Source of the DNA: Candidatus Saccharibacteria bacterium oral taxon 488
GTDB taxonomy: Bacteria; Patescibacteriota; Saccharimonadia; Saccharimonadales; Saccharimonadaceae
Reading direction: 5' to 3'
Length of the DNA stretch: 64,000 bases
Assembly: GCA_013099015.1 (NCBI GenBank)
Contig: CP039998.1
Coordinates: forward strand, 620,001 to 684,000
Program-made: the position numbers and the translations under genes
Notes under the pieces: generated by a model
Seen by the model: the letters and a program-made list of their open reading frames with translations, nothing else
What the model was told of the DNA's origin: nothing
Databases searched by the model: none
Shown here: positions 1 through 8,829 of the stretch, in pieces
Numbering within the stretch: position 1 is the stretch's first letter
How the letters are laid out: each line of letters starts with the position of its first letter

Positions 1-56
1 CAACAACTCTTCCATAATAATCTAACTGTAACATATAATATTTATTCCGTCAAACA

Positions 57-983
57 TCACTCTAAACTACGAATTGCTTCTGCCACCACTTTGGCCGAAT
101 GACGCAGTGCCGCCTGTTCGCGCTCATTAAGCGGATACCCAGTCAAGATCTTCACACCATCCGCACAAATCGTTGATGGCAGGCCGAGCACTACATCGTG
201 CAGCCCATACTCGCCCTCAACCAGTGAGCAGACTGGATAGACCGAGCGTGACGACGAGCGTAGTGCCGAGACAATCTTGGAGATAACGAAACCAATTGCA
301 TAATACGTCGACCGCTTGGTCTCGATTACCCGATACGCTCGCTGGCGAATTTGCTCCTCAATACCGTCGACCATCGCTGGCTTAAATCCCGGATAATCAG
401 CGAGCGGCACCTCACCGACTTGCGCCGATTCGATTGTCGCAAATGATGAATCACCATGCTCCCCTAAAATATAGGCGTCAACCTCCCGACTATGCACATC
501 TAGCTGATCCGCGATATATGATTTAAGCCGCGACGTGTCAAGCGTTGTCCCCGTGCCAAACACCCGACTCTTTGGCAGGCCCGATTCTTTCAGCGCCACA
601 TACGTTAGTGCATCAACCGGATTTGACACCACAATGATATACGGGCGAGCACCGTTTCTCATAATATTTCTAACTGTCCCACGCATAATCTCAGCGTTCA
701 CACCGAGCAGCTCCAGTCGCGTCTGCCCCGGTTGTTGCGGCGCACCGGCAGTAACGACCACGATATCATCAGTCTTGATATCATCATAATCGCCTGGCCG
801 CACCACAACACACCGATCAATCCCCATCGCATCATTGATATCCGCCGCCTGCCCCCACGCCAAGTCAGGGTTGCGGTCGATCAGCACAATTTCCTCAACC
901 ACGCTCCGTAGTGCGCAGGCGTATGCCGCTGTCGCACCGACCATACCGCCCGCACCGACGACCACCAACTTCTGTTTATTCAT
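57..983 (-). CDS. ldh: L-lactate dehydrogenase
   Basis: NAD-dependent cytoplasmic enzyme reducing pyruvate to lactate and regenerating NAD+ in fermentation. The 308-residue product has a Rossmann glycine cluster GAGGMVG at 10-16 (one residue longer than the usual GxGxxG spacing), the substrate loop APQQPGQTR at 81-89 and the catalytic-histidine motif GEHGD at 174-178. The loop carries Gln where malate dehydrogenases carry Arg, which favours lactate over malate specificity. Length is normal for the family. The ATG at 981-983 has an AGGAG ribosome site about 8 nt upstream and a full promoter further up. It stands alone, back to back with the tuf terminator. Family assignment is secure; substrate choice rests on the loop residue. 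Confidence 0.95.
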   Translation of the reverse strand: MNKQKLVVVGAGGMVGATAAYACALRSVVEEIVLIDRNPDLAWGQAADINDAMGIDRCVVVRPGDYDDIKTDDIVVVTAGAPQQPGQTRLELLGVNAEIMRGTVRNIMRNGARPYIIVVSNPVDALTYVALKESGLPKSRVFGTGTTLDTSRLKSYIADQLDVHSREVDAYILGEHGDSSFATIESAQVGEVPLADYPGFKPAMVDGIEEQIRQRAYRVIETKRSTYYAIGFVISKIVSALRSSSRSVYPVCSLVEGEYGLHDVVLGLPSTICADGVKILTGYPLNEREQAALRHSAKVVAEAIRSLE

Positions 984-1018
984 GTTTGTCTCCTAATTTT
1001 TATTGCGATAACTTCTCT

Positions 1019-1047
1019 ACTGTAACGCTATCTTGTTGTTTTGTCAA
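1019..1047 (-). promoter_or_regulatory. ldh promoter
   Basis: On the minus strand TTGACA (1047-1042) and TACAGT (1024-1019) are separated by 17 nt, a near-consensus sigma-70-type promoter, leaving a short leader that carries the AGGAG site of ldh. Confidence 0.7.
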
Positions 1048-1070
1048 GATACTCATAGTAATATATCATT

Positions 1071-1099
1071 AAAAATCCCCCGGAAACCGGGGGATTTTT
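1071..1099 (-). terminator. tuf intrinsic terminator
   Basis: Perfect 13-bp stem (1071-1083 with 1087-1099) and a 3-nt loop. Read on the minus strand it ends in a run of T just after the tuf stop codon. The stem is symmetric with A/T tracts on both sides, so it could also stop transcription coming the other way. Confidence 0.9.
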
Positions 1100-1116
1100 G
1101 GGTTGCAGTGTAAAGA

Positions 1117-2301
1117 CTATTTGTTAATCTTTGTTACCACACCAGCACCAACGGTACGGCCGCCTTCGCGGATAGCAAAGTTCAAACCTTGCTCCATAGC
1201 GATTGGCGCGAGCAACTTAACCTTGAAGGTTACGGTGTCGCCTGGCATGACCATTTCTTTGTCAGCTGGCAGCTCAACTTCACCAGTCACGTCAGTGGTG
1301 CGGAAGTAGAACTGTGGCTTGTAACCCTTGGAGAATGGAGTGTGGCGACCGCCTTCTTCCTTCTTCAAGATGTAAACCTCAGCCTCAAACTCGGTGTGCG
1401 GCGTAATGGTGCCTGGCTTTGCCAAGACCTGGCCACGCTCAATGTCAGTCCGCTCAATACCGCGTAGCAAGACACCAGCGTTGTCGCCTGCTTGACCCTG
1501 ATCCAGAGACTTCTTAAATGCCTCAATACCGGTCACCACTGATTTCTGAGTTGGGCGGATACCAACGATTTCAACCTCGTCGTTCAGCTTAACAACACCC
1601 TGCTCAATACGACCGGTTGCCACAGTACCGCGACCCTTGATTGAGAAGACGTCCTCAATTGGCATAATGAATGGCTTGTCCATGTCGCGTGGTGGCTCTG
1701 GGATGTAGTTATCCATCGCGTCAACCAGCTCCATGATAGCGTCTTCGTACTTCTCGTCGCCTTCTAGCGCCTTGAGAGCTGAACCCTTGATAATTGGAGC
1801 ATTCTCATCAAAGCCGTTCTTAGCAAGCAGCTCGCGAACTTCTTCTTCGATCAGCTCGACCATATCTGCGTCAGCCATGTCCATCTTGTTGAGGAAGACA
1901 ACGATCTTTGGCACGCCAACCTGCTTTGCTAGCAGCACGTGCTCGCGGGTTTGCGGCATTGGGCCGTCGGTTGCCGCAATCACTAGGATCGCGCCGTCAA
2001 CCTGGGCAGCACCGGTGATCATGTTCTTGACGTAGTCAGCGTGGCCTGGCATGTCAACGTGTGCATAATGACGGTTTGGTGACTCGTATTCTTGGTGTGA
2101 GCTGGCGATAGTAATACCGCGCTGGCGCTCTTCTGGTGCGTTGTCGATCTGATCATACGCAATTGGTTTGTTAACTGCGCTTGGGAGGCGCTTTGCGAGC
2201 ACTGCCGTAATTGCGGCGGTCAGTGTCGTCTTGCCGTGGTCAACGTGGCCCATAGTACCGACGTTCACGTGCGGCTTGCTTCGGTCAAATGCATCTGCCA
2301 T
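1117..2301 (-). CDS. tuf: Elongation factor Tu
   Basis: GTPase that delivers aminoacyl-tRNA to the ribosome. 394 residues, normal length, with GHVDHGKT at 18-25, DMPGH at 81-85 and NKMD at 136-139, followed by the two beta-barrel domains. The switch-II motif reads DMPGH where most bacterial EF-Tu have DCPGH, so the reactive cysteine of Escherichia coli EF-Tu is replaced by methionine. It is a single-gene unit here, not next to fusA or ribosomal protein genes. An AGGAGA site lies about 8 nt before the ATG, and the promoter has TTTACA (2409-2404) and TATAAT (2386-2381) 17 nt apart. The leader is about 75 nt. Confidence 0.97.
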   Translation of the reverse strand: MADAFDRSKPHVNVGTMGHVDHGKTTLTAAITAVLAKRLPSAVNKPIAYDQIDNAPEERQRGITIASSHQEYESPNRHYAHVDMPGHADYVKNMITGAAQVDGAILVIAATDGPMPQTREHVLLAKQVGVPKIVVFLNKMDMADADMVELIEEEVRELLAKNGFDENAPIIKGSALKALEGDEKYEDAIMELVDAMDNYIPEPPRDMDKPFIMPIEDVFSIKGRGTVATGRIEQGVVKLNDEVEIVGIRPTQKSVVTGIEAFKKSLDQGQAGDNAGVLLRGIERTDIERGQVLAKPGTITPHTEFEAEVYILKKEEGGRHTPFSKGYKPQFYFRTTDVTGEVELPADKEMVMPGDTVTFKVKLLAPIAMEQGLNFAIREGGRTVGAGVVTKINK

Positions 2302-2380
2302 TTGTAGAAGTTCTCCTTTACTTAATTATATTTTCACGCGGGTACAGTCCATTAAACAGACCTCACGGCGTATGTTCTTG

Positions 2381-2422
2381 ATTATAACTGGTTTGCAAAC
2401 TGTTGTAAATAGGGTTTATACT
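2381..2422. promoter_or_regulatory. Overlapping divergent promoters, tuf and membrane protein gene
   Basis: Minus strand (tuf): TTTACA 2409-2404 and TATAAT 2386-2381, 17-nt spacer. Plus strand: TTGCAA 2393-2398 and TATACT 2417-2422, 18-nt spacer. The two promoters interleave, so RNA polymerase cannot occupy both at once. Confidence 0.65.
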
Positions 2423-2428
2423 ATGAGC

Positions 2429-2947
2429 ATGAGTATCTTTTCTAAGAAAGTAACACCCGAAGCAGTTCGCGCCGGTGTATACCCAAAACGATTATCGTAT
2501 GACGAGCGTCAGGAGCTAAATGCCGAGTATGATCGTCGTCATCAAACCAGTCTACCGAAGCTACCCTCCTTAAGTATTGCCTTCCTTCTAACCATAGCGC
2601 TCGCAGCAACCTGGATGTTCATCAAGCTCACCACCTTATTTATCAAGGCCAGCGGACAGTCTGCCGTCTTTCTATTATTCTTTCTATTTATCTTCATCGC
2701 GATCTGCTACGGTGTCACATTTTTCTACGTCAAGCGCACCCTTGATAGGCTCAGCGTTAGTGGCACAAAATTTGTTATCGTTTACGTCGCACTCATTAGT
2801 GTCGTACTCGGGTGCTGCCACCAACTCGGTGTCGCTCCCTTTCATACACTTCTGTCACTGCCGCTCCCAACTTTGTTGGTCGCTACTGGTGGACACTACG
2901 TTGCGACGAGTATACTCGCCAAATGCTGCGTCCATTTTGAGTGGTAA
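2429..2947 (+). CDS. Predicted four-helix membrane protein, function unknown
   Basis: About 172 residues. A charged N-terminal segment (roughly 1-45, rich in Lys, Arg and Glu) is followed by four hydrophobic stretches in two hairpins, with short charged linkers. I recognise no family. The frame is open further upstream, but the TATACT box at 2417-2422 ends 6 nt before the ATG at 2429, so that ATG would be the first base of the transcript. An in-frame ATG at 2423 lies between box and start and could not be transcribed from this promoter. Divergent from tuf with overlapping promoters. The C-terminus carries two adjacent cysteines. Confidence 0.6.
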   Translation: MSIFSKKVTPEAVRAGVYPKRLSYDERQELNAEYDRRHQTSLPKLPSLSIAFLLTIALAATWMFIKLTTLFIKASGQSAVFLLFFLFIFIAICYGVTFFYVKRTLDRLSVSGTKFVIVYVALISVVLGCCHQLGVAPFHTLLSLPLPTLLVATGGHYVATSILAKCCVHFEW

Positions 2948-3083
2948 TATCGATGATTGTATTATATACAACAGTTTCTTACAGGGGTAGATTGTTGTAA
3001 TTATTACTTTTTGTTTATTATTTTCTCTGTGATGTCGTATACTGAAGAATGTGTATCAGTTAATGCTAAAGGAGAAATAATGT

Positions 3084-4910
3084 ATGTGTGGAATTGTTGG
3101 CTATATTGGTGAACGCGAGGCGCAGAACATCCTCGTCGCCGAGCTCAAGCGGCTCGAGTACCGCGGCTATGACAGCGCCGGAATTGTCACCCTGTCGGGT
3201 TCTGCCACACCAACCCTGCTGCGCACCAAAGGCAAGGTGGCAGCGCTGGAAGAGCTTGTCGGACAACATAAGACGAGCGATACGGTCGGCATCGGACACA
3301 CCCGCTGGGCAACGCATGGTGAACCAAGTAAACGCAATGCTCACCCACACCATGTTGGCGAGATTTATCTGGTACATAACGGTATCATTGAGAACTACCA
3401 AGACCTTAAAACGATGCTTTCTGGCCATGAGTACGAGTTTAAGAGCGATACCGATAGCGAGGTGTTGGCAGCCCTGATTGACTATCTACGGCGTGACTCG
3501 CCGGATCTACTGACAGCAGTCACTGGCGCGTTGAAAATGGTGGTTGGAGCGTATGGCATTGCAGTGCTTGACACCACGAACCCCGAAGAAATTATCGTGG
3601 CTCGCCAAGGCAGCCCGCTGATCATTGGCGTCGGAGATGGCGAAACATATATCGCTAGTGACGCCTCGGCGCTGGTTGGCTACACCAATCAAGTGGTGTA
3701 TCTACACGATGGTGAAATCGGCCGCTGCACTCGGCACGGACTAGAGTTACAAACAATCGAATCACGGAAGCTTGACGTTAAAATCGAAATGCTCGACATG
3801 GATATGCAGGCGATTCAGAAGCAAGGCTTTGACCATTTCCTCGCCAAAGAAATTTATGAACAACCAACCAGCCTCACCTCCACTCTGGCCGGCCGCGTAC
3901 TGCCTGAACAGAAATATGCGCGCCTCGGCGGTCTCAACATGAGCGATGATGAACTACGCCAAGTCAAACATGTTATCATCGTTGGCTGCGGCACTGCCTA
4001 CTTTGCTGGTGTGCAGGCCAGCTACTTTATCGAGCAACTGACCGATGACGTGACTATCAGCGTCGAGATTGCCAGCGAGCTACGCTACCGCGCATTCAAT
4101 GTACCTGAGCACTCGGTCGCTATGATTGTTAGCCAGAGTGGCGAAACGGCCGATACCCTTGCCTGCTTGAATGAATTGAAGCGGCGTGGCGTCAAGTGCC
4201 TCGGCGTCGTCAATGCCGTCGGCAGTACAATCGCCCGAGCGGTTGATGGCGGCGTGTACTTGCACGTTGGCGCCGAGATTAGTGTCGCCAGCACCAAGGC
4301 CTTTACCTCACAAGTCGCCGCTCTGACGATCTTTGGTATCATGCTCGCCAATGCCAAGGGCACCAACCCACAATTTATTGATGAATTTGTGCAAGAATTA
4401 GCGATACTACCAAGCGAGATCCAAAAAGTCCTCGATAAACAAGGTGCCGAGATACCTTCCATCGCTAGGGCGTATGCTGATTACAATCACGCACTCTATA
4501 TCGGTCGTGATACGCTGTATCCGATCGCTATGGAGGGTGCGCTAAAACTCAAGGAGGTGAGTTACATTCATGCTGAAGCGTATGCCGCTGGCGAGCTGAA
4601 GCATGGCCCGATTGCCCTGATCGATGATCGTTTCTTTGAAGTCTGCTACCTCCAAGACAACTGGCTGTACGAGAAGTCGCAGAGCAACTTGATCGAGATG
4701 AACACTCGTGGCGCTCATGCCATTGTTATCACCGATACGACGAAAAAGGTGCCAGGCGAAACCGTTATCCGCGTCTCAACCAAATTGACGCACCTCACGC
4801 CGCTCTTATTCAATGTCGTGTCGCAGCTCCTAGCCTATCACGTGGCTGTCAGGCGCGGTCATGATGTCGATCAGCCACGCAATCTGGCCAAGAGCGTGAC
4901 GGTCGAATAA
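3084..4910 (+). CDS. glmS: Glutamine--fructose-6-phosphate aminotransferase (isomerizing)
   Basis: Makes glucosamine-6-phosphate from fructose-6-phosphate and glutamine, the first committed step toward UDP-GlcNAc and peptidoglycan. 608 residues, normal length. The N-terminal MCGIVGY supplies the Ntn-type glutaminase nucleophile Cys2. Two SIS sugar-isomerase domains follow (about 285-420 and 455-590), with SQSGETADTL and a C-terminus ending in the family's DQPRNLAKSVTVE. AAAGGAG at 3068-3074 gives a good ribosome site. A TATACT box at 3039-3044 is the likely -10 element. It converges on tgt with 10 bp between the stop codons. Confidence 0.97.
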   Translation: MCGIVGYIGEREAQNILVAELKRLEYRGYDSAGIVTLSGSATPTLLRTKGKVAALEELVGQHKTSDTVGIGHTRWATHGEPSKRNAHPHHVGEIYLVHNGIIENYQDLKTMLSGHEYEFKSDTDSEVLAALIDYLRRDSPDLLTAVTGALKMVVGAYGIAVLDTTNPEEIIVARQGSPLIIGVGDGETYIASDASALVGYTNQVVYLHDGEIGRCTRHGLELQTIESRKLDVKIEMLDMDMQAIQKQGFDHFLAKEIYEQPTSLTSTLAGRVLPEQKYARLGGLNMSDDELRQVKHVIIVGCGTAYFAGVQASYFIEQLTDDVTISVEIASELRYRAFNVPEHSVAMIVSQSGETADTLACLNELKRRGVKCLGVVNAVGSTIARAVDGGVYLHVGAEISVASTKAFTSQVAALTIFGIMLANAKGTNPQFIDEFVQELAILPSEIQKVLDKQGAEIPSIARAYADYNHALYIGRDTLYPIAMEGALKLKEVSYIHAEAYAAGELKHGPIALIDDRFFEVCYLQDNWLYEKSQSNLIEMNTRGAHAIVITDTTKKVPGETVIRVSTKLTHLTPLLFNVVSQLLAYHVAVRRGHDVDQPRNLAKSVTVE

Positions 4911-4920
4911 TGCTCTCGCG

Positions 4921-6123
4921 CTAGTGGCGATAGTACGTCGCTAAAAACGCCTCGCGAAACTCGTAAAATGTTCCGTCCTCTAGGCTGGCACGAATATCAT
5001 CAACTAGTTTGACGATAAATCGTTCATTGTGGATCGACAGCAGCGTGCCAGCCAGAGATTCGCGGGCGTGGAGTAAATGACAGAGATAGGCGGCAGTATA
5101 ATTCCTGCAAGTATAGCAATCGCAATCTTCCATAATTGGTTCAAACAGTTCGCGGTATTTTTGGCCGCGAACATTGACTCGACCACACGGCGTGTAGGCC
5201 GCGCCGTTTCTGGCCACGCGCGTCGGACTGACACAGTCAAAGGTATCAATTCCCTGCTCAATCGCCGCAAAGATATCGTCCGGCTCAGAAATACCGAGCA
5301 AATGCCGTGGCTTGTTCTCGGGCAAGATTTGATTGACCCACTGAATCGTCTGCGCCATGGTTTCCTTTTCCAGCGCGCCACCGATGCCGTAGCCATCAAA
5401 GTTCATTGCACCTAGAAACGCAGCCGTTTGCTTGCGCAGATCCTCGTAATTTGCACCCTGCAGCACGGCAAATAACGCTTGATACGGCTTGTCGGGACGA
5501 GCCTTGCGCAGACGTTTCACTTCCGCCAAACTGCGCTCCGCCCACGCATGCGTCCGTGCCAAAGCCTCCACTTGATACTCATACGGATCAATCAGCGAGG
5601 TCAGCTCGTCAAAAGCGAAGGTAATATCCGCGCCAATGCCCGCCTGAATCTGCATAGATAACTCTGGCGTAAATTTGTGGTACGAGCCGTCGAGGTGCGA
5701 TTTAAACATCACACCATTTTCATCCACCCAAGCGTGGCGCGACGATTTTTTAGCGATGGCAATTTCCTCATCAACATCAGTACTCATCGCCAAAACTTTC
5801 TTAAAACCCGAACCCAGACTCAGCACCTGAAAGCCACCACTATCAGTGAACGTCGGCCCGCCCCAGTGCATAAACTTGCCCAAATAGCCAGCCTTCTCGA
5901 TGAGCTGATGGCCTGGCTGCAAATACAGATGATAGGCGTTCGCCAGCACCGCCTGCGCACCAACATCCGCCACCATCTCGGGCAACATCGCCTTAACATT
6001 AGCCTTAGTGCCGACCACGATAAATGCCGGAGTCTTGATATCCCCGTGCGGCGTGTGAATAACGCCAGTGCGCGCCAGCGTGCCATCAAATCGCGAAGTG
6101 ATTTCAAAAGAAAATGGTTTCAT
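4921..6123 (-). CDS. tgt: Queuine tRNA-ribosyltransferase (tRNA-guanine transglycosylase)
   Basis: Exchanges guanine 34 of GUN-anticodon tRNAs for a queuosine precursor. 400 residues. TPAFIVVGT near the start, TDSGGFQV in the middle, FDCVSPTRVARNG carrying the nucleophilic aspartate, and a zinc site formed by CDCYTC and a downstream His (SIHNE) are all present, so it looks active. There is a longer-than-usual segment between TDSGGFQ and the FKSHLDG motif. The ATG lies 7 nt after a TATAAT box (6136-6131), giving a leaderless start. Head-to-head with glgB with 39 bp between the start codons. No queuosine biosynthesis genes are nearby, so it may use salvaged base. Confidence 0.95.
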   Translation of the reverse strand: MKPFSFEITSRFDGTLARTGVIHTPHGDIKTPAFIVVGTKANVKAMLPEMVADVGAQAVLANAYHLYLQPGHQLIEKAGYLGKFMHWGGPTFTDSGGFQVLSLGSGFKKVLAMSTDVDEEIAIAKKSSRHAWVDENGVMFKSHLDGSYHKFTPELSMQIQAGIGADITFAFDELTSLIDPYEYQVEALARTHAWAERSLAEVKRLRKARPDKPYQALFAVLQGANYEDLRKQTAAFLGAMNFDGYGIGGALEKETMAQTIQWVNQILPENKPRHLLGISEPDDIFAAIEQGIDTFDCVSPTRVARNGAAYTPCGRVNVRGQKYRELFEPIMEDCDCYTCRNYTAAYLCHLLHARESLAGTLLSIHNERFIVKLVDDIRASLEDGTFYEFREAFLATYYRH

Positions 6124-6130
6124 TTGATAG

Positions 6131-6156
6131 ATTATATCAGTTTTTTCCGCTACACT
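6131..6156. promoter_or_regulatory. Compact divergent promoters of tgt and glgB
   Basis: Minus strand TATAAT at 6136-6131, 7 nt from the tgt ATG. Plus strand TACACT at 6151-6156, 6 nt from the glgB ATG. Only 39 bp separate the start codons, so the two -10 boxes are 14 bp apart and any -35 contacts must overlap the opposing promoter. Confidence 0.6.
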
Positions 6157-6162
6157 ATAACC

Positions 6163-8127
6163 ATGAGCAAGAAAACGCTGGTTGAGCTTGACCCGTGGTT
6201 AGCACCGCATGAGGGCGTCATCAACGCCCGCGAGGCGTATGTTTCGTCGACGTTAAAGAAGGTTTTGGATGGAAAATCGCCGGCGGATTTTGCGCTGGGA
6301 TTTCGTCATTTTGGACTGCACCGCGCTCAAGATGGTTGGATTTTTAGAGAATGGGCGCCAAACGCTACACGCGTAGTGATGGTTGGCGAGTTCTCCGATT
6401 GGCAAGAGCGCGAGGAATTTGCCCTGCAACCTGGCGCGCATGGCGAATGGAATGTTGATTTGCCGAAAGACGCGCTGCACCACGGCCAGAAATATAAACT
6501 GCGCGTCTATTGGCCTAACGGCGACGGCTGGCGCTTGCCATCATATGCCACCTACGTCGTCCAGGATGATGATTCGGTGGATTTTTCAGCCGTCGTTTGG
6601 CAGCCTGATGAGCCATATCAGTGGCAGCATGACATTCCGCCTGCGCCAAACGTGCCGCTGATTTACGAGGCTCATGTCGGCATGAGTAGCGAAGAGGAAA
6701 AGGTTGCCAATTTCAATGAATTTACCGCCAATATCCTACCGCGTGTCAAACAAGCCGGCTATAACACCATCCAGCTGATGGCCATCGCCGAACACCCGTA
6801 CTACGGCAGTTTTGGCTATCATGTTAGTAATTTTTTCGCCGTGTCATCGCGCTTTGGCACGCCCGATGATTTTAAGCGGTTAGTTGACGCGGCGCACGGA
6901 CTAGGACTGCGCGTTATCATTGATATCGTCCACGCTCATGCCGCTAAAAATGAGGTCGAGGGCCTCGGCAATTTTGCGGGCAGCCCGACGCAATACTTCA
7001 AAGCTCACGACCATCCAGCGTGGGATTCGCGGCTGTTTGATTATGGCAAGCCGGAAGTGCTGCACTTTTTGGCTAGCAATTGCCGCTGGTGGTTGGATGA
7101 ATACCACGTTGACGGCTTTCGGTTTGACGGTGTGACCAGTATGCTGTATCACGACCACGGTTTGGGCAAAAGCTTCACCAGCTATGACGATTATTTTGGC
7201 GACGATGTAGATAAGGACGCACTGGTCTATCTCAGACTGGCAAATGACGTCATTCACGCTGTTCGCCCCGATGCCATGACCATTGCTGAGGAAATGAGCG
7301 GGCTGCCGGGTTTGGCGGCGCCGACAGAATACGGCGGCCTGGGTTTTGATTATCGTTTGGCGATGGGCGCGCCCGACCTCTGGATTAAAACACTGAAAGA
7401 AAAGCGCGACGAAGATTGGGATTTGGGCGAGTTGGTACATACGCTGAGCTCGCACCGCCCAGAGGAAAAAGTCATCACCTACGCCGAGAGTCATGATCAA
7501 GCCTTGGTTGGCGACAAAACGCTGATTTTTCGACTAATTGATAAAGAAATGTATTGGCATATGGATAAGGCCGACCTTGACCTGACCGTGGAGCGTGGCA
7601 TAGCCCTGCACAAACTAATTCGGCTGCTGACCGCCGGACTGCACGGCGGCGGCTACCTCAACTTTATGGGTAATGAATTTGGGCATCCCGAGTGGATCGA
7701 CTTTCCGCGCCAAGGTAATCATTGGTCGTTCAAATATGCGCGGCGCCAGTGGAGTTTACGCGACAATGGTTTTCTCAAATACCAATGGTTGGGCGAATTT
7801 GACGCGGCGCTGATGAAAATCATCCAAGCAGTTGACGACCCAGGCACTCACTACCTCACCATTCGCCAGCACGATCACGTGGTTAGTTTCATGCGCGACA
7901 ATCTGCTGTTTATTATGAATTTCTCGCCCAGCCAGTCGTGGACGGATTACGGCGTACCAGCGGCGGCTGGGTCATACCGAGTAGCGCTCAGTAGCGACGA
8001 CCAGCAGTTTGGCGGGCAGGGCCGGGTTGATCCTAACGGCCGCTACTTTACGACGCCACATAACGGCGAGCACATTATGCGTGTATACATACCGACACGA
8101 AGTGGCCTCGTGCTACAAAAAGATTGA
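6163..8127 (+). CDS. glgB: 1,4-alpha-glucan branching enzyme, eukaryote-like GH13 subtype
   Basis: Introduces alpha-1,6 branches into glycogen. About 654 residues from the ATG at 6163, chosen because TACACT ends 6 nt before it; the open frame runs much further upstream. A CBM48-like N-terminal domain (FREWAPNAT, about 65-165) precedes the GH13 barrel with YEAHVGMSS, the nucleophile motif GFRFDGVTSM, the acid/base region TIAEEMSG and YAESHDQALVGDK. FMGNEFGHPEWIDFPR follows. These stretches match from memory the animal and plant branching enzymes better than the usual bacterial GlgB. Together with glgP at 32-34 kb it implies glycogen-like storage. Confidence 0.93.
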   Translation: MSKKTLVELDPWLAPHEGVINAREAYVSSTLKKVLDGKSPADFALGFRHFGLHRAQDGWIFREWAPNATRVVMVGEFSDWQEREEFALQPGAHGEWNVDLPKDALHHGQKYKLRVYWPNGDGWRLPSYATYVVQDDDSVDFSAVVWQPDEPYQWQHDIPPAPNVPLIYEAHVGMSSEEEKVANFNEFTANILPRVKQAGYNTIQLMAIAEHPYYGSFGYHVSNFFAVSSRFGTPDDFKRLVDAAHGLGLRVIIDIVHAHAAKNEVEGLGNFAGSPTQYFKAHDHPAWDSRLFDYGKPEVLHFLASNCRWWLDEYHVDGFRFDGVTSMLYHDHGLGKSFTSYDDYFGDDVDKDALVYLRLANDVIHAVRPDAMTIAEEMSGLPGLAAPTEYGGLGFDYRLAMGAPDLWIKTLKEKRDEDWDLGELVHTLSSHRPEEKVITYAESHDQALVGDKTLIFRLIDKEMYWHMDKADLDLTVERGIALHKLIRLLTAGLHGGGYLNFMGNEFGHPEWIDFPRQGNHWSFKYARRQWSLRDNGFLKYQWLGEFDAALMKIIQAVDDPGTHYLTIRQHDHVVSFMRDNLLFIMNFSPSQSWTDYGVPAAAGSYRVALSSDDQQFGGQGRVDPNGRYFTTPHNGEHIMRVYIPTRSGLVLQKD

Positions 8128-8169
8128 CCGCGAAGCTATGTTAGTATGAATACCCTACCATGATCTTGA

Positions 8170-8748
8170 CTACTGTGCTAATTCTTTGACCATCTCAGAC
8201 AGAATCGGAATGACGTTCATTTCGAACCACGGATTGTGCGCCCGCCAGCGGAAGTTAAGCGGTGATGGATGGACAAGTGGAAAATAATGAGGCAGATACT
8301 CCATATAATGCGCGACTGTTTCGGTCAGGTTGCGCTTCGCCTGCTTGTCGAGATAGTATTGCTGAGCATGAGCACCAACTAAAATCGTCAGCCTCACATC
8401 CGGCATCTGTGCTAGCAGCCGTGGATGCCACTTTTTGGCAAACTCCGGTCGCGGCGGTAAATCACCATGCGCAGCCTTACCTGGATAATAAAAATCCATT
8501 GGCATTAGAGCAAACAAATCAGGATCATAAAATTGTTCATCAGTAACCCCCAGCCACTGACGCAACGTGCGACCACTGGCATCATTCCATGGCGTGCGTG
8601 TTTCCTGCGCTATTCGTCCCGGCGCCTGACCAACCAGCACGATACGTGAGCGGGGTGAAGCGGTATAGACTGGCGGCCAACCACGAGCGTGAAACGAAGC
8701 ATTCATACTATCTTGATCGATTTCATCATATAGCAACGGCCTGGTCAT
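8170..8748 (-). CDS. Uracil-DNA glycosylase superfamily protein
   Basis: Likely base-excision repair glycosylase of the COG1573-type superfamily, 192 residues. The water-activating motif appears as VLVGQAPGR (about 37-45) and the C-terminal leucine-loop motif as HPSPLNFRW. No iron-sulphur cysteine cluster is visible, so it is not an obvious family 4 or 5 enzyme; the exact subfamily and preferred lesion are open. A GTG codon sits one position upstream, but a TATACT box (8760-8755) ends 6 nt before the ATG at 8748, favouring a leaderless ATG start. It converges on glgB and is divergent from the regulator at 8829. Confidence 0.8.
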   Translation of the reverse strand: MTRPLLYDEIDQDSMNASFHARGWPPVYTASPRSRIVLVGQAPGRIAQETRTPWNDASGRTLRQWLGVTDEQFYDPDLFALMPMDFYYPGKAAHGDLPPRPEFAKKWHPRLLAQMPDVRLTILVGAHAQQYYLDKQAKRNLTETVAHYMEYLPHYFPLVHPSPLNFRWRAHNPWFEMNVIPILSEMVKELAQ

Positions 8749-8811
8749 CACGTTAGTATATCACAATCATTCTATACTGTTCACGCTTCAGGCTACCCTT
8801 CGTCAATATTA

Positions 8812-8829
8812 TGTGATATATTGTTCACA
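8812..8829. promoter_or_regulatory. Candidate operator over a -10 box
   Basis: TGTGA (8812-8816) and TCACA (8825-8829) form an inverted repeat with an 8-nt spacer that contains the TATATT box (8817-8822) of the downstream HTH gene. Binding there would block its promoter, fitting autoregulation. The 13-base string TGTGATATATTGT recurs at the HTH-murA promoter (about 35512-35500, minus strand). Confidence 0.4.

Noticed and set aside
2393..3000. Recurring TGTTGTAA strings near tuf and glmS as a regulatory motif
   Set aside because: Only a few A/T-rich occurrences with inconsistent position relative to promoters; chance is adequate.
5677..6162. In-frame upstream extension of glgB by 162 codons
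   Set aside because: It lies on the complement of tgt. The promoter box 6 nt before ATG 6163 and the normal enzyme length fix the start.
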